A stretch of 64,000 nucleotides of DNA from Coriolopsis trogii (taxonomy: Eukaryota; Basidiomycota; Agaricomycetes; Polyporales; Polyporaceae): NCBI GenBank assembly GCA_020543525.1, contig JAHYIO010000001.1, positions 3,906,001 through 3,970,000 of the forward strand. The letters run 5' to 3'. The notes beneath the pieces are model-generated. The model was not told where the DNA came from. It did no database searches and was given only the letters and a program-made list of their open reading frames with translations. Shown piece after piece: positions 13,201 to 24,679 of the stretch (the stretch's first letter is position 1; each line of letters starts with the position of its first letter). A program made the position numbers and the translations under genes.

Positions 13201-14480
13201 AGGATGGGGTCGGTGTACGAAGTAAGTGGTTTGTCGACGATGACAGCCTTGCCAAGAGCGTCCAAAGCACTCATGACTTTGGGTGGGCAAAGACTGTGTA
13301 TCCGTCCATGAGGGCTATCAGTGTGATACAGCAGCATGTAGTACTCACGAGCTATGCATGCCATCAACGCGCACGGAAATCGTTCGCGGACCTGCAACCT
13401 CAGACACCTCAGAGTCCAGAGACTGTATCTCGACGACCATTGCTTCATAACCGGCGTCGTTGATAACCTCTTCGAGTTGAGGCACTAGTCCTCGCTGTGG
13501 GATTGTCGCAGCCGCCGACTTGCCAAGGAGGTTCACAGAGACGTCAGTGACACCTGCGATATCCGAGAGCAAGCTGGTGATTGTGGTTATACAGGACGCG
13601 CACGTCATGCCATCCACGGACAGCACGACCCGTATGGGTACATCGCCAGCGTTTGGCGAAATCTTCTTGGGCGAGTTTATTGCCCGGAGGGGTTCAACGC
13701 TGACTATGTCAGCACCGTACCCAATCTCCTCCACAGTCGACACGACGGCAGATGCTAGAGCGGCATCTGCCAGCGTGAGCGTTGCTGATTTGCCGAGCAG
13801 GTTGACCCCCACGTCCGCGACGCCCGGAATCTCCGAAACGGCCGAGGTAATCGCAACAACACAAGAGGCGCACGTCATGCCGTCGATTGACAGCGTCAAC
13901 CGAGTAGGAACTCCGGCTGTGTGAGAGGCCCGTCCGTTGTCGAGACGCTGCGACGCGCCCGCGGAGGGATGTCCGTCGCTCTCCAAGCTTCCTCGGACGG
14001 CCACCTGGGTCTATGAAAGTACTAGGTGTATGTGTGAGGTTCCCCGTGGTAGAGGTACTAAACGTACCTGGTCGTATAGCGGACATCCGAGCGCAGCTTG
14101 TTGGGCACGACATTGGGAACAGTTGTCGAAGTGCCTACGGTCTCTTTCGGTACTCGAGCGAGGCATGACCGGGAGGCCGCTTTGACGCGTAGTTTGAGGA
14201 TCTGCCGGAGTGGTGACGATGTCGTAACCCGCTTCATCGATAGCTGCTCTCAAAGTTGAGGTGGGTAGGTCTGTGGTGTGCTGGACGGTAACAGAACGAG
14301 CGATTATTGAAACATCAATGGTCAGAGGGGCTGTCGACAAGGAGGCCAGCACGTCCTGGATGGTCTGCACGCAACTGCCAAAGCAAGCAGTGAGCAAACA
14401 GCAGGAATACGGTGAAAGATGTCTCACCTGTCGCAATGGAGGTTCGAGACATGTATTGTCGTGGTGAGTGGTGAGTCCAT
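10238..14480 (-). CDS. CCC2: Copper-transporting P1B-type ATPase (CCC2/ATP7 family)
   Basis: Eleven exons (14480-14428, 14374-14068, 14004-13349, 13293-12741, 12673-12529, 12467-12011, 11949-11753, 11697-10913, 10844-10554, 10495-10383, 10325-10238) sum to 1,214 aa. Metal-binding domains come first: HCDSC at residues 15-19, then two GMTCASC domains, then a degenerate fourth (GMHSSLC). The catalytic core has SSLTGES (actuator), the intramembrane CPC, DKTGTLT (phosphorylation site), HP in SSHPLAL, and GDGINDAPAL. The last helices follow, with SSVSVV and a run of Ser and Leu. The family pumps Cu(I) into the Golgi lumen to load multicopper oxidases and, in wood-decay fungi, probably laccases. The start at 14480 is chosen because only this frame joins the HCDSC motif; the longer upstream ATG at 14568 is in another frame. 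Confidence 0.96.
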
Positions 14481-15021
14481 AGCTAGGGAGGGTGGAGGAG
14501 GGCCTGAGTGGGTAGATTCCGGGAAGCGAAGGCTGTTCTGCAGGATATGATGCACTGAACATGTTCATTCTCGGCTACGCATTGACCGGGTGTGAAGACA
14601 GGGTGTGAAGGAGAGGAACCAGGACGTGTCATTGGACACACGGCATTGGCAGAATGGAGACTGGTGGGCTCATCGTGCCCGTGGTTCACAACTTGCTGCC
14701 TCACTCGTAGACGCCCGCCGTCAGTCAATCCATCTTCCGAACAACGCCCTGGCACAACTCTGGCAGCCGTGCGATGCGCTCTCCCAACCGTGCGCAGTAA
14801 GTTGCGGTAGGGAGACAGTTTCAGGCTTCGTGAGATGCATCTGTCCAAAGAGCCCAGTGACGCCTGAGTCAGGCCGATGATCTGAGTCCTCGCGTTGACT
14901 CACGCTGCCATGTACTGACGAAGGGTGCCAACGCTTTCAAATAGTACTGTGGGCTAGGTTCTCTGTATATTTCCTGAGATAGTCTCGTAAATATAACGCC
15001 GATCCATCCTACCGGTCTGAT
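14481..15021. other. Intergenic region upstream of the copper ATPase gene
   Basis: About 540 bp between the copper ATPase start and the 3' end of the FAD oxidoreductase gene, both on the minus strand. It includes the out-of-frame ATG at 14568 and presumably the ATPase promoter. No other gene seen. Confidence 0.5.
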
Positions 15022-16654
15022 TCACTGCTTCGACGACCAAACAAAACTCTTCAAGTACTGCACCAGTCCCGGCCGTTCGACATTCGCCCTGTGGTGCACA
15101 TGGTTGCCAATAGTGCCCGCAGCCTCTGCCTCCGCCACTGTGGGCAGCTTCCTCACTTGGGTGAACCTATCGTCCGTGATGAGGTAACTCTGGGGCAAGC
15201 CTACGGACTTGACGACCTGTTCTTGAGCCTTCGACTCGGGGACACCCGCCTCGTCTGCTAACAAGAGCTCCACGACAGCCTTGCCGCAGAGCGCGCAATT
15301 GGGCATGCCATGACCTGTAGCAATTGGTCAGCGAAGGGAAGAAGCTGAGTCGGCGGGGTGTCCATTCACCCGAATACCCTCCCGCTAGCCACACGCTCTT
15401 GCCCGCACCCGGGACTTTCCCCACCCACGGCAGGTTGTCCCTCGAGTACCCCATGATACCCGTCCACTGATGCGTCGCCTTCAGCTCTTCAAGCCCTTCG
15501 GTCTCGCCGCCTATCTCCATAAACTTCAGTAGTCCGCGCCTCAGCCACGCGGCCATGCCTTCGTCTACGATGCTGTCATCCCACACTCCGATACGCTCGT
15601 GCAGGGCTCCAGCGTCGCCGCCGCCGTACATGTAGTGTCCCGCCGGGTTTGGTACGCCCTCGTACGGGCGCTGGTTCAGATAGTCGCCGTGATTAGGCTG
15701 TCCTGGCAGCCCAGCCAGGCCGTACGAGTCGGAGAGGCGAGGGGCTCCCGGGGGAGGGAGTAAGGACGACATCTCGCCCCTCACAGGCACGATGACATCA
15801 GCGTACTCCGGGAGGAGATGCGAGGTGTAGCCATTAGTTGCTAGGATGACGGAACGTGCACGGATGGCGCCGCGGGGTGTGTGTAGGGTGTGCGGGTGCG
15901 TGTCTGCAGCTTCGCCAGTGGTGGTCGACAGGCGCTCGACGGGCGTGTTCGTCTGGAGGTTCAGCTGCCCGTTCTTGACGAGCTTCTCGAGGATGAAGGT
16001 CACGAGCTTGTAGGGCCAGAGTGAGGCGGCCGCGCTGGTCAGCGTGGCACCGACTGCCTTGCTGACGCGGTGCTTGGCCAGCTCGTCCTTGTCGGTCAGT
16101 AATGTGACGATCTTGCCCAGTTCGGGATGGGTTTCTTTCAAGGACTTGACGTCGGCTTGAGCCGCTGCGAACAACTCGGCGGAGTAGTAGGCGTGGCAGG
16201 CCGAGAGCGTCCGCCATTCGCAGGGAACGTCGTGCTCTGCGATGTAGTCTTTGACAGCATTGTAGTTCAGGACTTCGAACCGAGTGACGTCAGGCTCGCG
16301 CGCAACGGGGAGGACCTGGCAGTGGCCTGGAGAGTGTAACGTCAGCGTGTATTTTGATTGTAGGACTCGAAGACAAGTACCTCCGTTCCGGCCAGTAGCT
16401 CCCCAGCAGGCTTCACGTGCCTCGAGGAGCACGATGCTTTTGCCTTGGGTGCGCGCATCCTCCGCCAAGTAACGTGCAGCGGATGTGCCGGTAATACCGC
16501 TACCGACGATGACGATGTCAGCTTCAGCAGGTAGTTCGGGTGTGGTGCGGTGGCCAAGAAGGAAGGGGTTGGGCTCGCTGTGCCAGAACGAGGAGCTGGA
16601 GTTGGGGACGGGTAGGCCGGCGGGCGCATGCTCCGACGATGTTGTTGTCGCCAT
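15022..16654 (-). CDS. FAD-dependent oxidoreductase, DAO/amine-oxidase type
   Basis: Three exons (16654-16381, 16326-15370, 15314-15022) give 507 aa. The FAD-binding Rossmann motif is VIVGSGITG at about residues 48-56, followed by a Glu (LLEAREACWGATGRNGG) that typically contacts the ribose. The ATGRNGG loop joins across intron 1, as in the DadA/PuuB-like family. The second signature, TGIMGYSRDNLPWVG, and the closing GGYSGHGMP match the C-terminal FAD-contact region. Such enzymes oxidise amino acids or amines, often gamma-glutamyl-polyamines. The substrate cannot be told from sequence. The ATG at 16654 is preferred because the frame runs upstream only to a TTG. No signal peptide, so probably cytosolic. 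Confidence 0.88.
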
Positions 16655-17399
16655 CGCTATCACGATTTCTCTGCACAAGTCTGGATGAGGTTCACGCAAC
16701 TATTGGTGTGCGACAAGGTCGAGAGATATCAAGCCCTCGATCCTTTTAACAAGAGTGCGCGAAGCGTTATCAGCGAATGACTCCCCCGGTCAGCGGATTT
16801 CTGGATCCATAAATCCTGCCTGCGCAATTCTAGAACTGCACCGCAGGTCTTCGTCGCCTTCGCTCAGGAAGGATCGCTTTATTGACGTTCTGGTATACGA
16901 ATTAGCTGTCCTCGAGGATCACTATAGCTACCGCCACTCATGTTTGCACGTAGTATTACCAATTCATATGTATAACGATACCGTCACCCCATCGTGTCAA
17001 TACTTGACCTCAGAGTCATTGCGAAGATACACACACAAGCCTCCGACTGATGCCATGGCGTCACGGAATCGCAAGCGACAATGCAGCATGAACAGTAGAC
17101 CGAAAACACGGACGGATACTCACCGGTGAGCCGCGTGTAGATTGCAAGTACGTGGCAGATAGCGGGACGAACAGTGATCTGAGGATACGGACTGGGCGGG
17201 GCTCCGAAGAGAGACGTAGACGCGCGCGGAGAAGTCGGACTTGTATGGGGACGCTTCGGACATGGACCAGGGACGCATACATACATGTGTCTCACGACGA
17301 CCATGACGATGATAACGCTCTTCTCACTCCCTCCCAACCCAAATCCTCTCGACCTGGTCTCTGGACCCGCTATGGTCTGAGGGCTCGTATGTTTCGTTG
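16655..17399. other. Intergenic region between divergent genes
   Basis: About 745 bp separating the FAD oxidoreductase (-) and an F-box-like gene (+). Short frames on both strands have no supporting motif. Confidence 0.45.
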
Positions 17400-18775
17400 A
17401 TGACCACCACCGTGACTGCAATTCAGGCCGTATGGTTGTGTCCACGGCCGCTCGCCCGATGTCCGAGCCGGTTTCCACTCATACCTTTGCTTCCCCACAA
17501 ACCTGTTTGCAAGTATCTACCCTCGGAGGTCTGGTCCAGCATTCTCGGGCTCACATTTGCGTTTTATACCGGTGAAGACGCCGTGTCGGAGAGGGAGGCT
17601 GTCACCTTACGGCAAGGACTGCTACTCATTTCGAAGGATCTGCACGTAAGTACGTCCCGCTATCTCCATCACGATTACACCTTATCTTATGAGTGTAGGC
17701 CGTCGCATTACCGCTGTTCTATGCGAATATCCGCATATCGTCTCTGCGCGTTCTAGAGAAGCTTGCCACGCATTTGCACACCGCTGATCAGCAGTGGGAT
17801 TCCATCCGGCGAATACCCTACTCTGCTCCTGGACGATGGATTCAGATCCTGGACGTCGAAGCCCTTCGCTGCAACTCCCCTGAAGATGCAATCCGGTTGG
17901 ATGCAGCGCTAAACCAGATATTCCCTCTGGTCCCATTCCTGGACAGCGTGGTGGTGAATGCCCATACGACCCTCAGCCGCCGCGCCCTCTACACGCTCAC
18001 CTACCGTGACGGCGCTCAGAATATACGCACTTTGAGAGGAATTCAGCTGACAAGCTCATTGCGGACGGACGAAGACGCGTTCGTTGAGCTGTTGCGAGCT
18101 TGCACGCGACTGGAGGAGCTCGAGATCCTTGGAACAGGCGTGGATATCAGCGAACTCTTCTTTCCTGAAGATATCTCGCTCGACCCGATGCCCGGCTTTC
18201 ACCCACTCCATCTTCCATTCCTCCGAAAGATTGCTGCAGTTAGCATGCCATCATCGCCAACACTCTATGCCCTCCTACACTCACCTCTACCCGCCCTCCG
18301 CCACCTCACGCTGACACCGTATGATGAACCCTCCATCCCCGGTTCCCTCGTTACGCGATTTATTGTCGCACACGGCGCGCAGCTTACCTCATTGCATTTG
18401 TACACCGTCAAGCAATGGCCCACGGCGCTCTTCCCTTCACCGACGACACTTCTCGATATCTGTCCCTCCCTCAAGCACCTATCTCTGGAACTACCTCTGC
18501 CACGGCTCACGCTGTCTCATGCAGAACATCACGGGCTCGAGATCCTCTCCATCCCGAGACCAAGGCAAGAGTTCCTGGGGACGCTGGAACGCTTGCTCCC
18601 GAAGCTGCCGAGACTACGCTTTGTCCGGGCCAGAGACGTCCGGTGGCTCAGGGGAGGAATGTCGTCGAAAGCACAGCAGGCGGGCGTGCAGGGCGAGATG
18701 CAGCTCTGGAAGCGCAAGCTTGGCAGGCGAGGAATCCAACTCCTCGATGCGGAATGGAAGCCTGGGACAGATTGA
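17400..18775 (+). CDS. F-box-like / leucine-rich-repeat-like protein
   Basis: Two exons (17400-17645, 17699-18775) joined by a 53-nt intron give 440 aa. An F-box-like start, KYLPSEVWSSILGLTF, lies near residue 40. Irregular Leu-rich segments follow (VELLRACTRLEELEIL, LRHLTLTPYD, LKHLSLELPLP, LPRLRFVRARDV), typical of the large agaricomycete F-box/LRR families. These proteins are presumed SCF ubiquitin-ligase substrate receptors, and copy number expands strongly in wood-decay fungi. The F-box is divergent, so Skp1 binding is inference. First gene of an accessory block running to 23.2 kb. Confidence 0.75.
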
Positions 18776-19125
18776 CGTTGTGCATGTGTACTGTTATCAT
18801 TCGGTGTGTGATCTATGACTGTGTACTTTACCTGCCATTTGCTGTTGTAATCTGGAACACCACTCAGTTATTCAGGTCTCGGTCGCTTTGACCCAGTGGC
18901 TCAGCTGCGCGCTTTGTGGTCACCGACCACGCTTTGACACGACCTCAATGAGTATGCCAATGCAGGAGGTTGGCAATGGCTTTGTCCTCTATACATTCCA
19001 CACGAGGTGGCCGTGTTCTGGGCATTGAGCCCTATATAACGAGGACCAATGTGGGGATCAGGGCCCATTCGCGGTCTCAATCCCTCATTGCTACGCACGC
19101 ACTCGTCTCAAGGCCCGGCAACCCC
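18776..19125. promoter_or_regulatory. Promoter region with TATA box for the kinase-like gene at 19126
   Basis: A clear TATATAA at 19033-19039 lies about 90 nt upstream of the ATG at 19126. The reading frame is open further upstream to an ATG at 18976, but the TATA position and alignment with the paralogue at 22324-23196 favour the later start. Confidence 0.6.
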
Positions 19126-20105
19126 ATGAACCCTGTAACCAAGGACCACGCCATGCAGAGCGTCCACGTCGAAGTTGTGTTTGGACGGAGCTCCGATCAT
19201 CCTGTGATGTACACCCTCGTCTTGGAGAACGGCTCTAACCCGACGTACAAGGAGAACCTCATTCTCAATATAGACAACGACGGACCGCACCGACCTCGCC
19301 GCCTCGGTTACGACATACGGAGGGCCGACCCTGTCAGCGATGACATTGGCCGAGGATGGCTGTTTCACGGCGTTCTGAAACCCTACCCGCAGAAGCCATT
19401 GGCGGGTTGCGACAATCAAGTCGAAGCGCAGGTCGCGGTGAAATGGGTACGCGGAATACGTGCGATCGCGTCGTTGAAGAGGGAGGCATCGCTCTACGAA
19501 GGCGAGTTGAAGAGCCTCCAAGGCCTGTATGTGCCTGAGTTCTACGGACTGTTTACCGGGAATCACGACGGAGTCGACATCGGGTGCATGCTCCTCGAAT
19601 GGTGCCCGGGTAACGACCCGTTTGTCGAGGGTAAGCCATCCCTAGACTTGATGTGAGTGAGAGCTTTAAGTTATCGGTTTGTGCTTGGCTAACGGGAGTT
19701 TCTGCCAGCCGAATGCGGGCGCATGCTGTGAAACATTTGCATGAAGCGGGGGTCTACCACGGACAATTGTACGAACGTCCTGATGCGCTGTGTATGTCGG
19801 ACGGCCGGCATTTCTTGCGGGCTGCAGACAGGACTGTCCGGATCGTGGGCTTTCAGCACGCGGTGCTTCACAACTGTGACGGAAGTCTCAAGGATGCGAA
19901 GGTGAGTCGCGAGCATACGGAGGGAAAGTGGGAGGAGAAGGAAGGTGTGGAGGAGGGAGGGAATGCGGGCGAGGAGGGGCAGGAGGAGGAGAGCCTGTAC
20001 ACAGTCTTGGGGTTTTCTTGCCAGGAGCTTGACTTTGCGGATGAGCTTACTCGCCGGACGCGAGATGTGCAGTCATGGAAAGCTGTGGCTTGGAGCACCT
20101 TCTGA
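19126..20105 (+). CDS. Kinase-like protein, probable pseudokinase (paralogue A)
   Basis: Three exons (19126-19652, 19709-19901, 20025-20105) sum to 266 aa. Kinase-fold landmarks are visible: QVAVKWV (the beta-3 Lys), the helix-C-like REASLYEGELKSLQG, and the hinge-like MLLEWCPG. The catalytic loop is HLHEAGVYHGQLYE, where the HRD or HGD Asp is replaced by Gln, and the DFG position reads VGF. The active-site Asp residues therefore appear lost, suggesting a pseudokinase. It is a clear paralogue of the gene at 22324-23196 in inverted orientation. The last intron (19902-20024, 123 nt, low complexity, Glu/Gly-rich if read) is a multiple of three without stops, so it may be retained. The function is unknown. 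Confidence 0.72.
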
Positions 20106-20484
20106 ATGGGCTTAGGGATGGGTTATGTATGCGCTTGTTTGAATTGTATGGGGTTACGTGTGTACTAGTAGTAGGGCTACTGAAGATGTTGACGTCACTA
20201 CACAATGATGCCGAGCGCTCAGTTTATCCTGGCCAATATGCGCAAGTAGTACTACTGTAGTAGTCTGAACCAGTAGCTCCTAGCAAGAACCTTCCCATCA
20301 GCCTCAGTGCTCCAGCGTTGTGAATCACCGTCGAGAATTCAGAATATCTGGTGCACGACGTGTTGTGGCTGAGCCTGCAGACTATGCTGCAGTGATCGCA
20401 TGAATCAGCACGCCCGGACTCCGCGGACGCGGCCCGCAAATCATGCCCCCGCTCTCAGTCTCTTACCACAACCTCATTGTCTGA
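20106..20484. other. Intergenic, about 380 bp
   Basis: Between the kinase-like gene and the second F-box-like gene, same strand. It presumably carries the promoter of the gene at 20485. No distinct element recognised. Confidence 0.45.
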
Positions 20485-22167
20485 ATGGGCCCTTCCCTAG
20501 CCGATCTTCCTGTCGACCTCTACTTCTCTATCGTCTCTCAGATTGACGCCGACGACTTGCAACATTCGCTCTTGTCCCTGAGCCGAGCCCTTCCCCATGC
20601 ACCTTTACCCATTTACCTGCTCTTCGAGCGGGTTCGCATAACACAACGCAAGCAGATATATCTCCTATACAAACGCCTTCGGAACGCACCAGAAGATGCT
20701 GCGCGAGTGCGAGTTCTCCTCATGGAGAGTTGGACAGCAGATGCCGACATCTTCGTCAATCTGATGGCCCTTCTGCCCTCCGTCAAGCACCTGGGACTGT
20801 ATATTGGACCAGACTTCTCTCCGGAGCACCTGGAGGAGATATTTGAGCAGAGGAGAGAGAACCTGCAATTTATCTCGTTGAGATTCCGTCCATAGTACGT
20901 ATACTGGCCATTCTCAAAGCAGACAACTGCTAACCGACTCTCTGCTCCAGCGTGGACCGCGCTACGTATTATCAGTTTCTCGCAGTATGTATGCATGCTA
21001 TATCAGGATTGACGAGGACTGACGTGTGTACAGGGCTTATACTTTGACTCTATGCTTGACCAACTGTCCCACTGGCCCCCTCATAACCTCCCGACGATAT
21101 CTATCGTTCAAGATCCACCTGATCCTACCAAGGAAGCTCGCGGCAACTTCGCGCAGCCGCTGGTCTTCCACTCGCTGTTACCATTGACCGATTTTGCGGT
21201 CTCCCCCGTCTGCGAGGGTACTAAGCACCTTCGCTTGCGCGTTCCTAGTCCCCGCGTCTGTCAGCAACTCCATCGCAAGCCGAACCCATTCCCGTCATTG
21301 GAATTCCTTGACATGTCGACAAGCAACGTGACCGCCGGAGACGTGGTGAGCTTGGTGGGCAGTCTCTCGCGCGTAGAGGTTCTCGTGCTCGACGGATGCC
21401 CCATAGTGAGTCAGCGGACGGACATCCAGGTCGACGCAGGTAACCCTTTCCAGCAATGGATGGACCTCGGGCGAGCGCTTGCCCTAGTCGGCGTCGAGCG
21501 AGCAAGGGAGCGCGAGAAGACTCTCAGGACGTGGTTGGAGCATTATCACACTCACGCTCACGAGGACGCAGCGCATGCGGAGCCCGCGAGGAAGCCCAGA
21601 AGGGGACGGAGGGGCTTAGCCACTGCAGCATTCTCCCTTCGCGCCCCGTCACCGGAACGCATGACCCAACGGGGGGTGACCATACCGCGCCACCGCATAC
21701 CTCTCGTGGGTTCCAAGGTCCGCGTGCTCCCGTCTCCACCGACGTTACGCTCTCTGGCGACGAGTCTTCCGGGAGGCGTTACCCCAGAGACATATGAGGC
21801 CATCAAGAGGAACTTTGAGCAGGGTTGGGCGGCGGGGATCGCGACGCTCTCGTCGAAGCGTCTCCAGCTGCAGACGACGTTCCGGAACGGTAACGCGCGT
21901 GTCGTGCGTTTTGCAGACAAGGGGACGCCCGAGTGGGAGGAGGAGCGGTTGTTCAAGGGTCAGGGACTCGCCGGCTTGACCGACGTCGTACAAGGCGAGG
22001 AGTTCGCGTTGAACGTCGCCCACGATGACGAGGATGCGCCCGAGGGCGGCGGGAGTCGAGGACATGAGTGTCCGCTGCTGTGCCTTGCTGGACCTGCGCG
22101 TGATGCGGCTCATGTTGAGGGATGTGGACATCGAGTGGGATGGGACATTTACAAGGACGACATATGA
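20485..22167 (+). CDS. F-box-like protein, C-terminus ambiguous
   Basis: Three exons (20485-20894, 20951-20984, 21034-22167) give 525 aa. An F-box-like N-terminus, LADLPVDLYFSIVSQI (about residues 5-20), is followed by Leu-rich segments (LLPSVKHLGLYIG, SLVGSLSRVEVLVLDG). The middle is rich in Arg, His and Glu. The last 45 residues of the simple frame (Gly/His/Cys-rich) look non-coding, while another frame starting near 22055 reads like an LRR end (RVMRLMLRDVDIEWDG, then TYDWNRRSL, stop at about 22186). A missed 73-nt intron from a gtacaagg donor near 21987, or a one-base frameshift, would join them. Same broad class as the gene at 17400. Confidence 0.7.
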
Positions 22168-22323
22168 TTGGAATAGACGGTCTCTGTGATAGATGGGATA
22201 TATATTGTTAGGAATACATTGTAGCCTTAGCACACAGGATATGACAGTCGATGTGGTCACACGTGCCTATCCATGTCTATCTGGAACTATGGTAAGCCAC
22301 AAGCGTTCTCCTCAAGTACAAAA

Positions 22324-23196
22324 TCAATATTCATAGAAGAACCCCGGGTTAAACTCAGGAAATATCCCGTTCGCGTGACGAACTTGGGTGCCCATTCTGT
22401 CAGAGTCGACGCCAAAGCGAGATTCCATAACCGCAAGCTCTTCGCAGCCATCGTCTTCTTCCTTGTCGCACTTGCCTGTCCTGGAGAGAATCGTACCTCC
22501 GCCACACCGATGGCTTTCGCCAGAAGAGAAACCGACCATCCGCAGGGTGCCATCGCCCATCGGGATGTAATGGGCCTGGTCGAGGACACTGCCATGCCTC
22601 ACGCCGGCCTTATGCAGCGCGATCACGGCTAGCATTCGCTGACGGCTGGAAGAACGTTGCCATCGCGTGACGGCCATGTATAAGTACCATTCGAAGAAGA
22701 TCTCTAGAAGAGCGCACACTCACTTGAGCTCGTAGAGATTCTTGATCGGCGGACCACTACACCACTCGAGGACGGTGCACGCGACTTCGACGTTGCCGAT
22801 GATCCCAGTAAAGAAACCGTAGAAAGAGGGGACGATAGTGCCCTGCAACGGTAGGAGCTCCTTGGCGTACAAGCCAGCCTCGCGTCGCGCACCTTGCATA
22901 CGCTCGGCGCCCACGACCCACTTGAGGGCGACCTCGCGGAAACTGAGGAGCCGGGTGCCACCCAGGCTCTCGAACTGCTCCATGTACCCGCGGTAGATGC
23001 AGTGTGCGCCCTCGTAGTTTGACACGAGCGGAATGCCGTCGAGGGTGACGCCTGGGCCTGGGGCTTTTTCGTCTACGACGGTGACCTCGGCGTACGAGTG
23101 GCCTGGAGAGGCGGAGACGAAGCGGTACTTTGTGTACGGCCCGAAGGAGACTTCTAACCCGTGCTGGGGGGTGCTGGTGGCGGGTTCGGCGGTCAT
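22324..23196 (-). CDS. Kinase-like protein, probable pseudokinase (paralogue B)
   Basis: Two exons (23196-22724, 22645-22324) give 264 aa. It aligns along its length with paralogue A at 19126. Both share a VEV/LEV-FG start, VALKWV (beta-3 Lys), a helix-C RREAGLYAKELLPLQG, a xxVPxFYGxFTG segment, LEWCSG, and a degenerate catalytic loop IALHKAGVRHGSV. The catalytic Asp is missing (Ser-Val) and DFG reads VGF. Orientation is inverted relative to A, with an F-box-like gene between them. Role unknown; regulatory pseudokinase or decaying paralogue are both possible. Confidence 0.72.
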
Positions 23197-24679
23197 GTCG
23201 GTTACGGATGCTGTTTGCGTGAGGAGCTGCCTTACATATACCTCAGGTATGCTTTGACGCGGATGAGCTTGTGCCTGTTCGTCGTTTGTGGCCTTTGTCT
23301 TTAAGGCCAGTCAAAGGCACCACGGATGCCAAGCCAGTAGCCGACGCTTTGTCCGTTCGAACGAGCCACATCTGCAACTGGACTCTGACAAACACTTGTA
23401 TAATGATCAGTCGATTAGCTGCTTGATTACCGGTTATTGTGCACAGTCAATTACTTCACTTACCCTGGCGGGTTCTGAATAGAACACTCTCAAAATCATC
23501 GAGGACGATGGAGAATGCCCTCCTCATTTGCCAGTAGTACGGCTTCGCATCCCTCCCGGCACCAGTTTGATTCAAGGTGGATATCATACACAATGGTGAA
23601 AGGTCTACTTTTCGCGGAATGCTCGTGAGCAAGCATAAACACTCAGCTGAGCAGAGTTATGACTGAACCAAGCGTGCTGCTCCATCAGCAGCTCAGTATA
23701 GGCTACATGGTGGTCATTCGTGTGGGATTTGATACAAGTAGCGTAGCACAGACCGTTCAAGTCGTTCGCGTCAAGCTGCACCGTGACTGAGCTTCCAAGT
23801 CTGGGAGAATGTGCGCCCGGCCGCGGGATGGTAGTACTATGTTGAACGACTAGCATAACTTACTATTTTTGAGCCACAATATCCAACCCACTCAAGGATG
23901 CGTGGATCGTTTGAGTTTGGCTGCTGACATGCTGGTTCTAGAGGCTGCGTACAATCGAACTTGAAGAGAAACTTGCAAACTTTGAACCTTTGGGGTTAGA
24001 GTCTAGACGCCCAAGAGGTGGCGTGTGACTCGCACCGGTCCGGTGGACCGGTCATGATGCATGAATGCATGACTGCTGAACTGCTCTCAAATCTTCCACC
24101 TTCCCGTCAACCTCGCAACGCAGAACGACAACACCGCTCGACGGTCGCTCACAACACCGACGTAAATTGCGGCTGCGCAGCACCATGGATGTTGCGTGAC
24201 CTGGTCAATCTCATGCATTTCTCGCGAATCGCACATGTGTGCACCGCCAAAGTGGAGAATCAATCTGTATCACAGTACATTTCTGTCATGTTGCACGCTA
24301 CAAGCCACGCTTCTCTTGAGCCTCCCGCGGTCTCCGGCGTAGGCTGCCCATGGTCGTCGGCCTCCTCAGCTTCTATCCACATGCTCCTGGGCGAAGGCGT
24401 CACGCTTGCTCAATGCAAGATCATACACAACCATTCTCGTATAGCTCTCGCTCCACCTTCATCAGGCGCATCTTGCCTTGTTTGCATCCGCTCCGTATCT
24501 CACCATCCTCCGATGCTTCATCCGCGTCCGCCATATGGTCATCTCAATCATGCTTATGGTCCAGCATGGCTCGCTCCAAGGCATAGACCCTATAAAGACA
24601 CTTATTGCAGCGCGGTAGTCTCCTCGGTCACCCAGGTCTCCTGTCCACCTGTATTGCCTTCGTCGAGCTCTAGGCCAAC
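23197..24679. promoter_or_regulatory. 1.5-kb divergent intergenic region; TATA box for the protease gene
   Basis: Separates kinase-like paralogue B (-) from the secreted protease (+). A TATAAAG at 24591-24597 lies about 85 nt upstream of the protease ATG. The rest is AT-richer and holds no supported gene; a 233-codon frame at 24018-24719 overlaps the protease start and lacks domain features. Confidence 0.6.

Noticed and set aside
14481..14568. Longer N-terminus for the copper ATPase starting at 14568
   Set aside because: That frame does not join to the HCDSC metal-binding motif. The ATG at 14480 does, and all 11 exons then sum to whole codons.
18976..19125. Upstream ATG for kinase-like gene A
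   Set aside because: A TATA box at 19033 lies inside this extension, and paralogue B starts at the equivalent of 19126.
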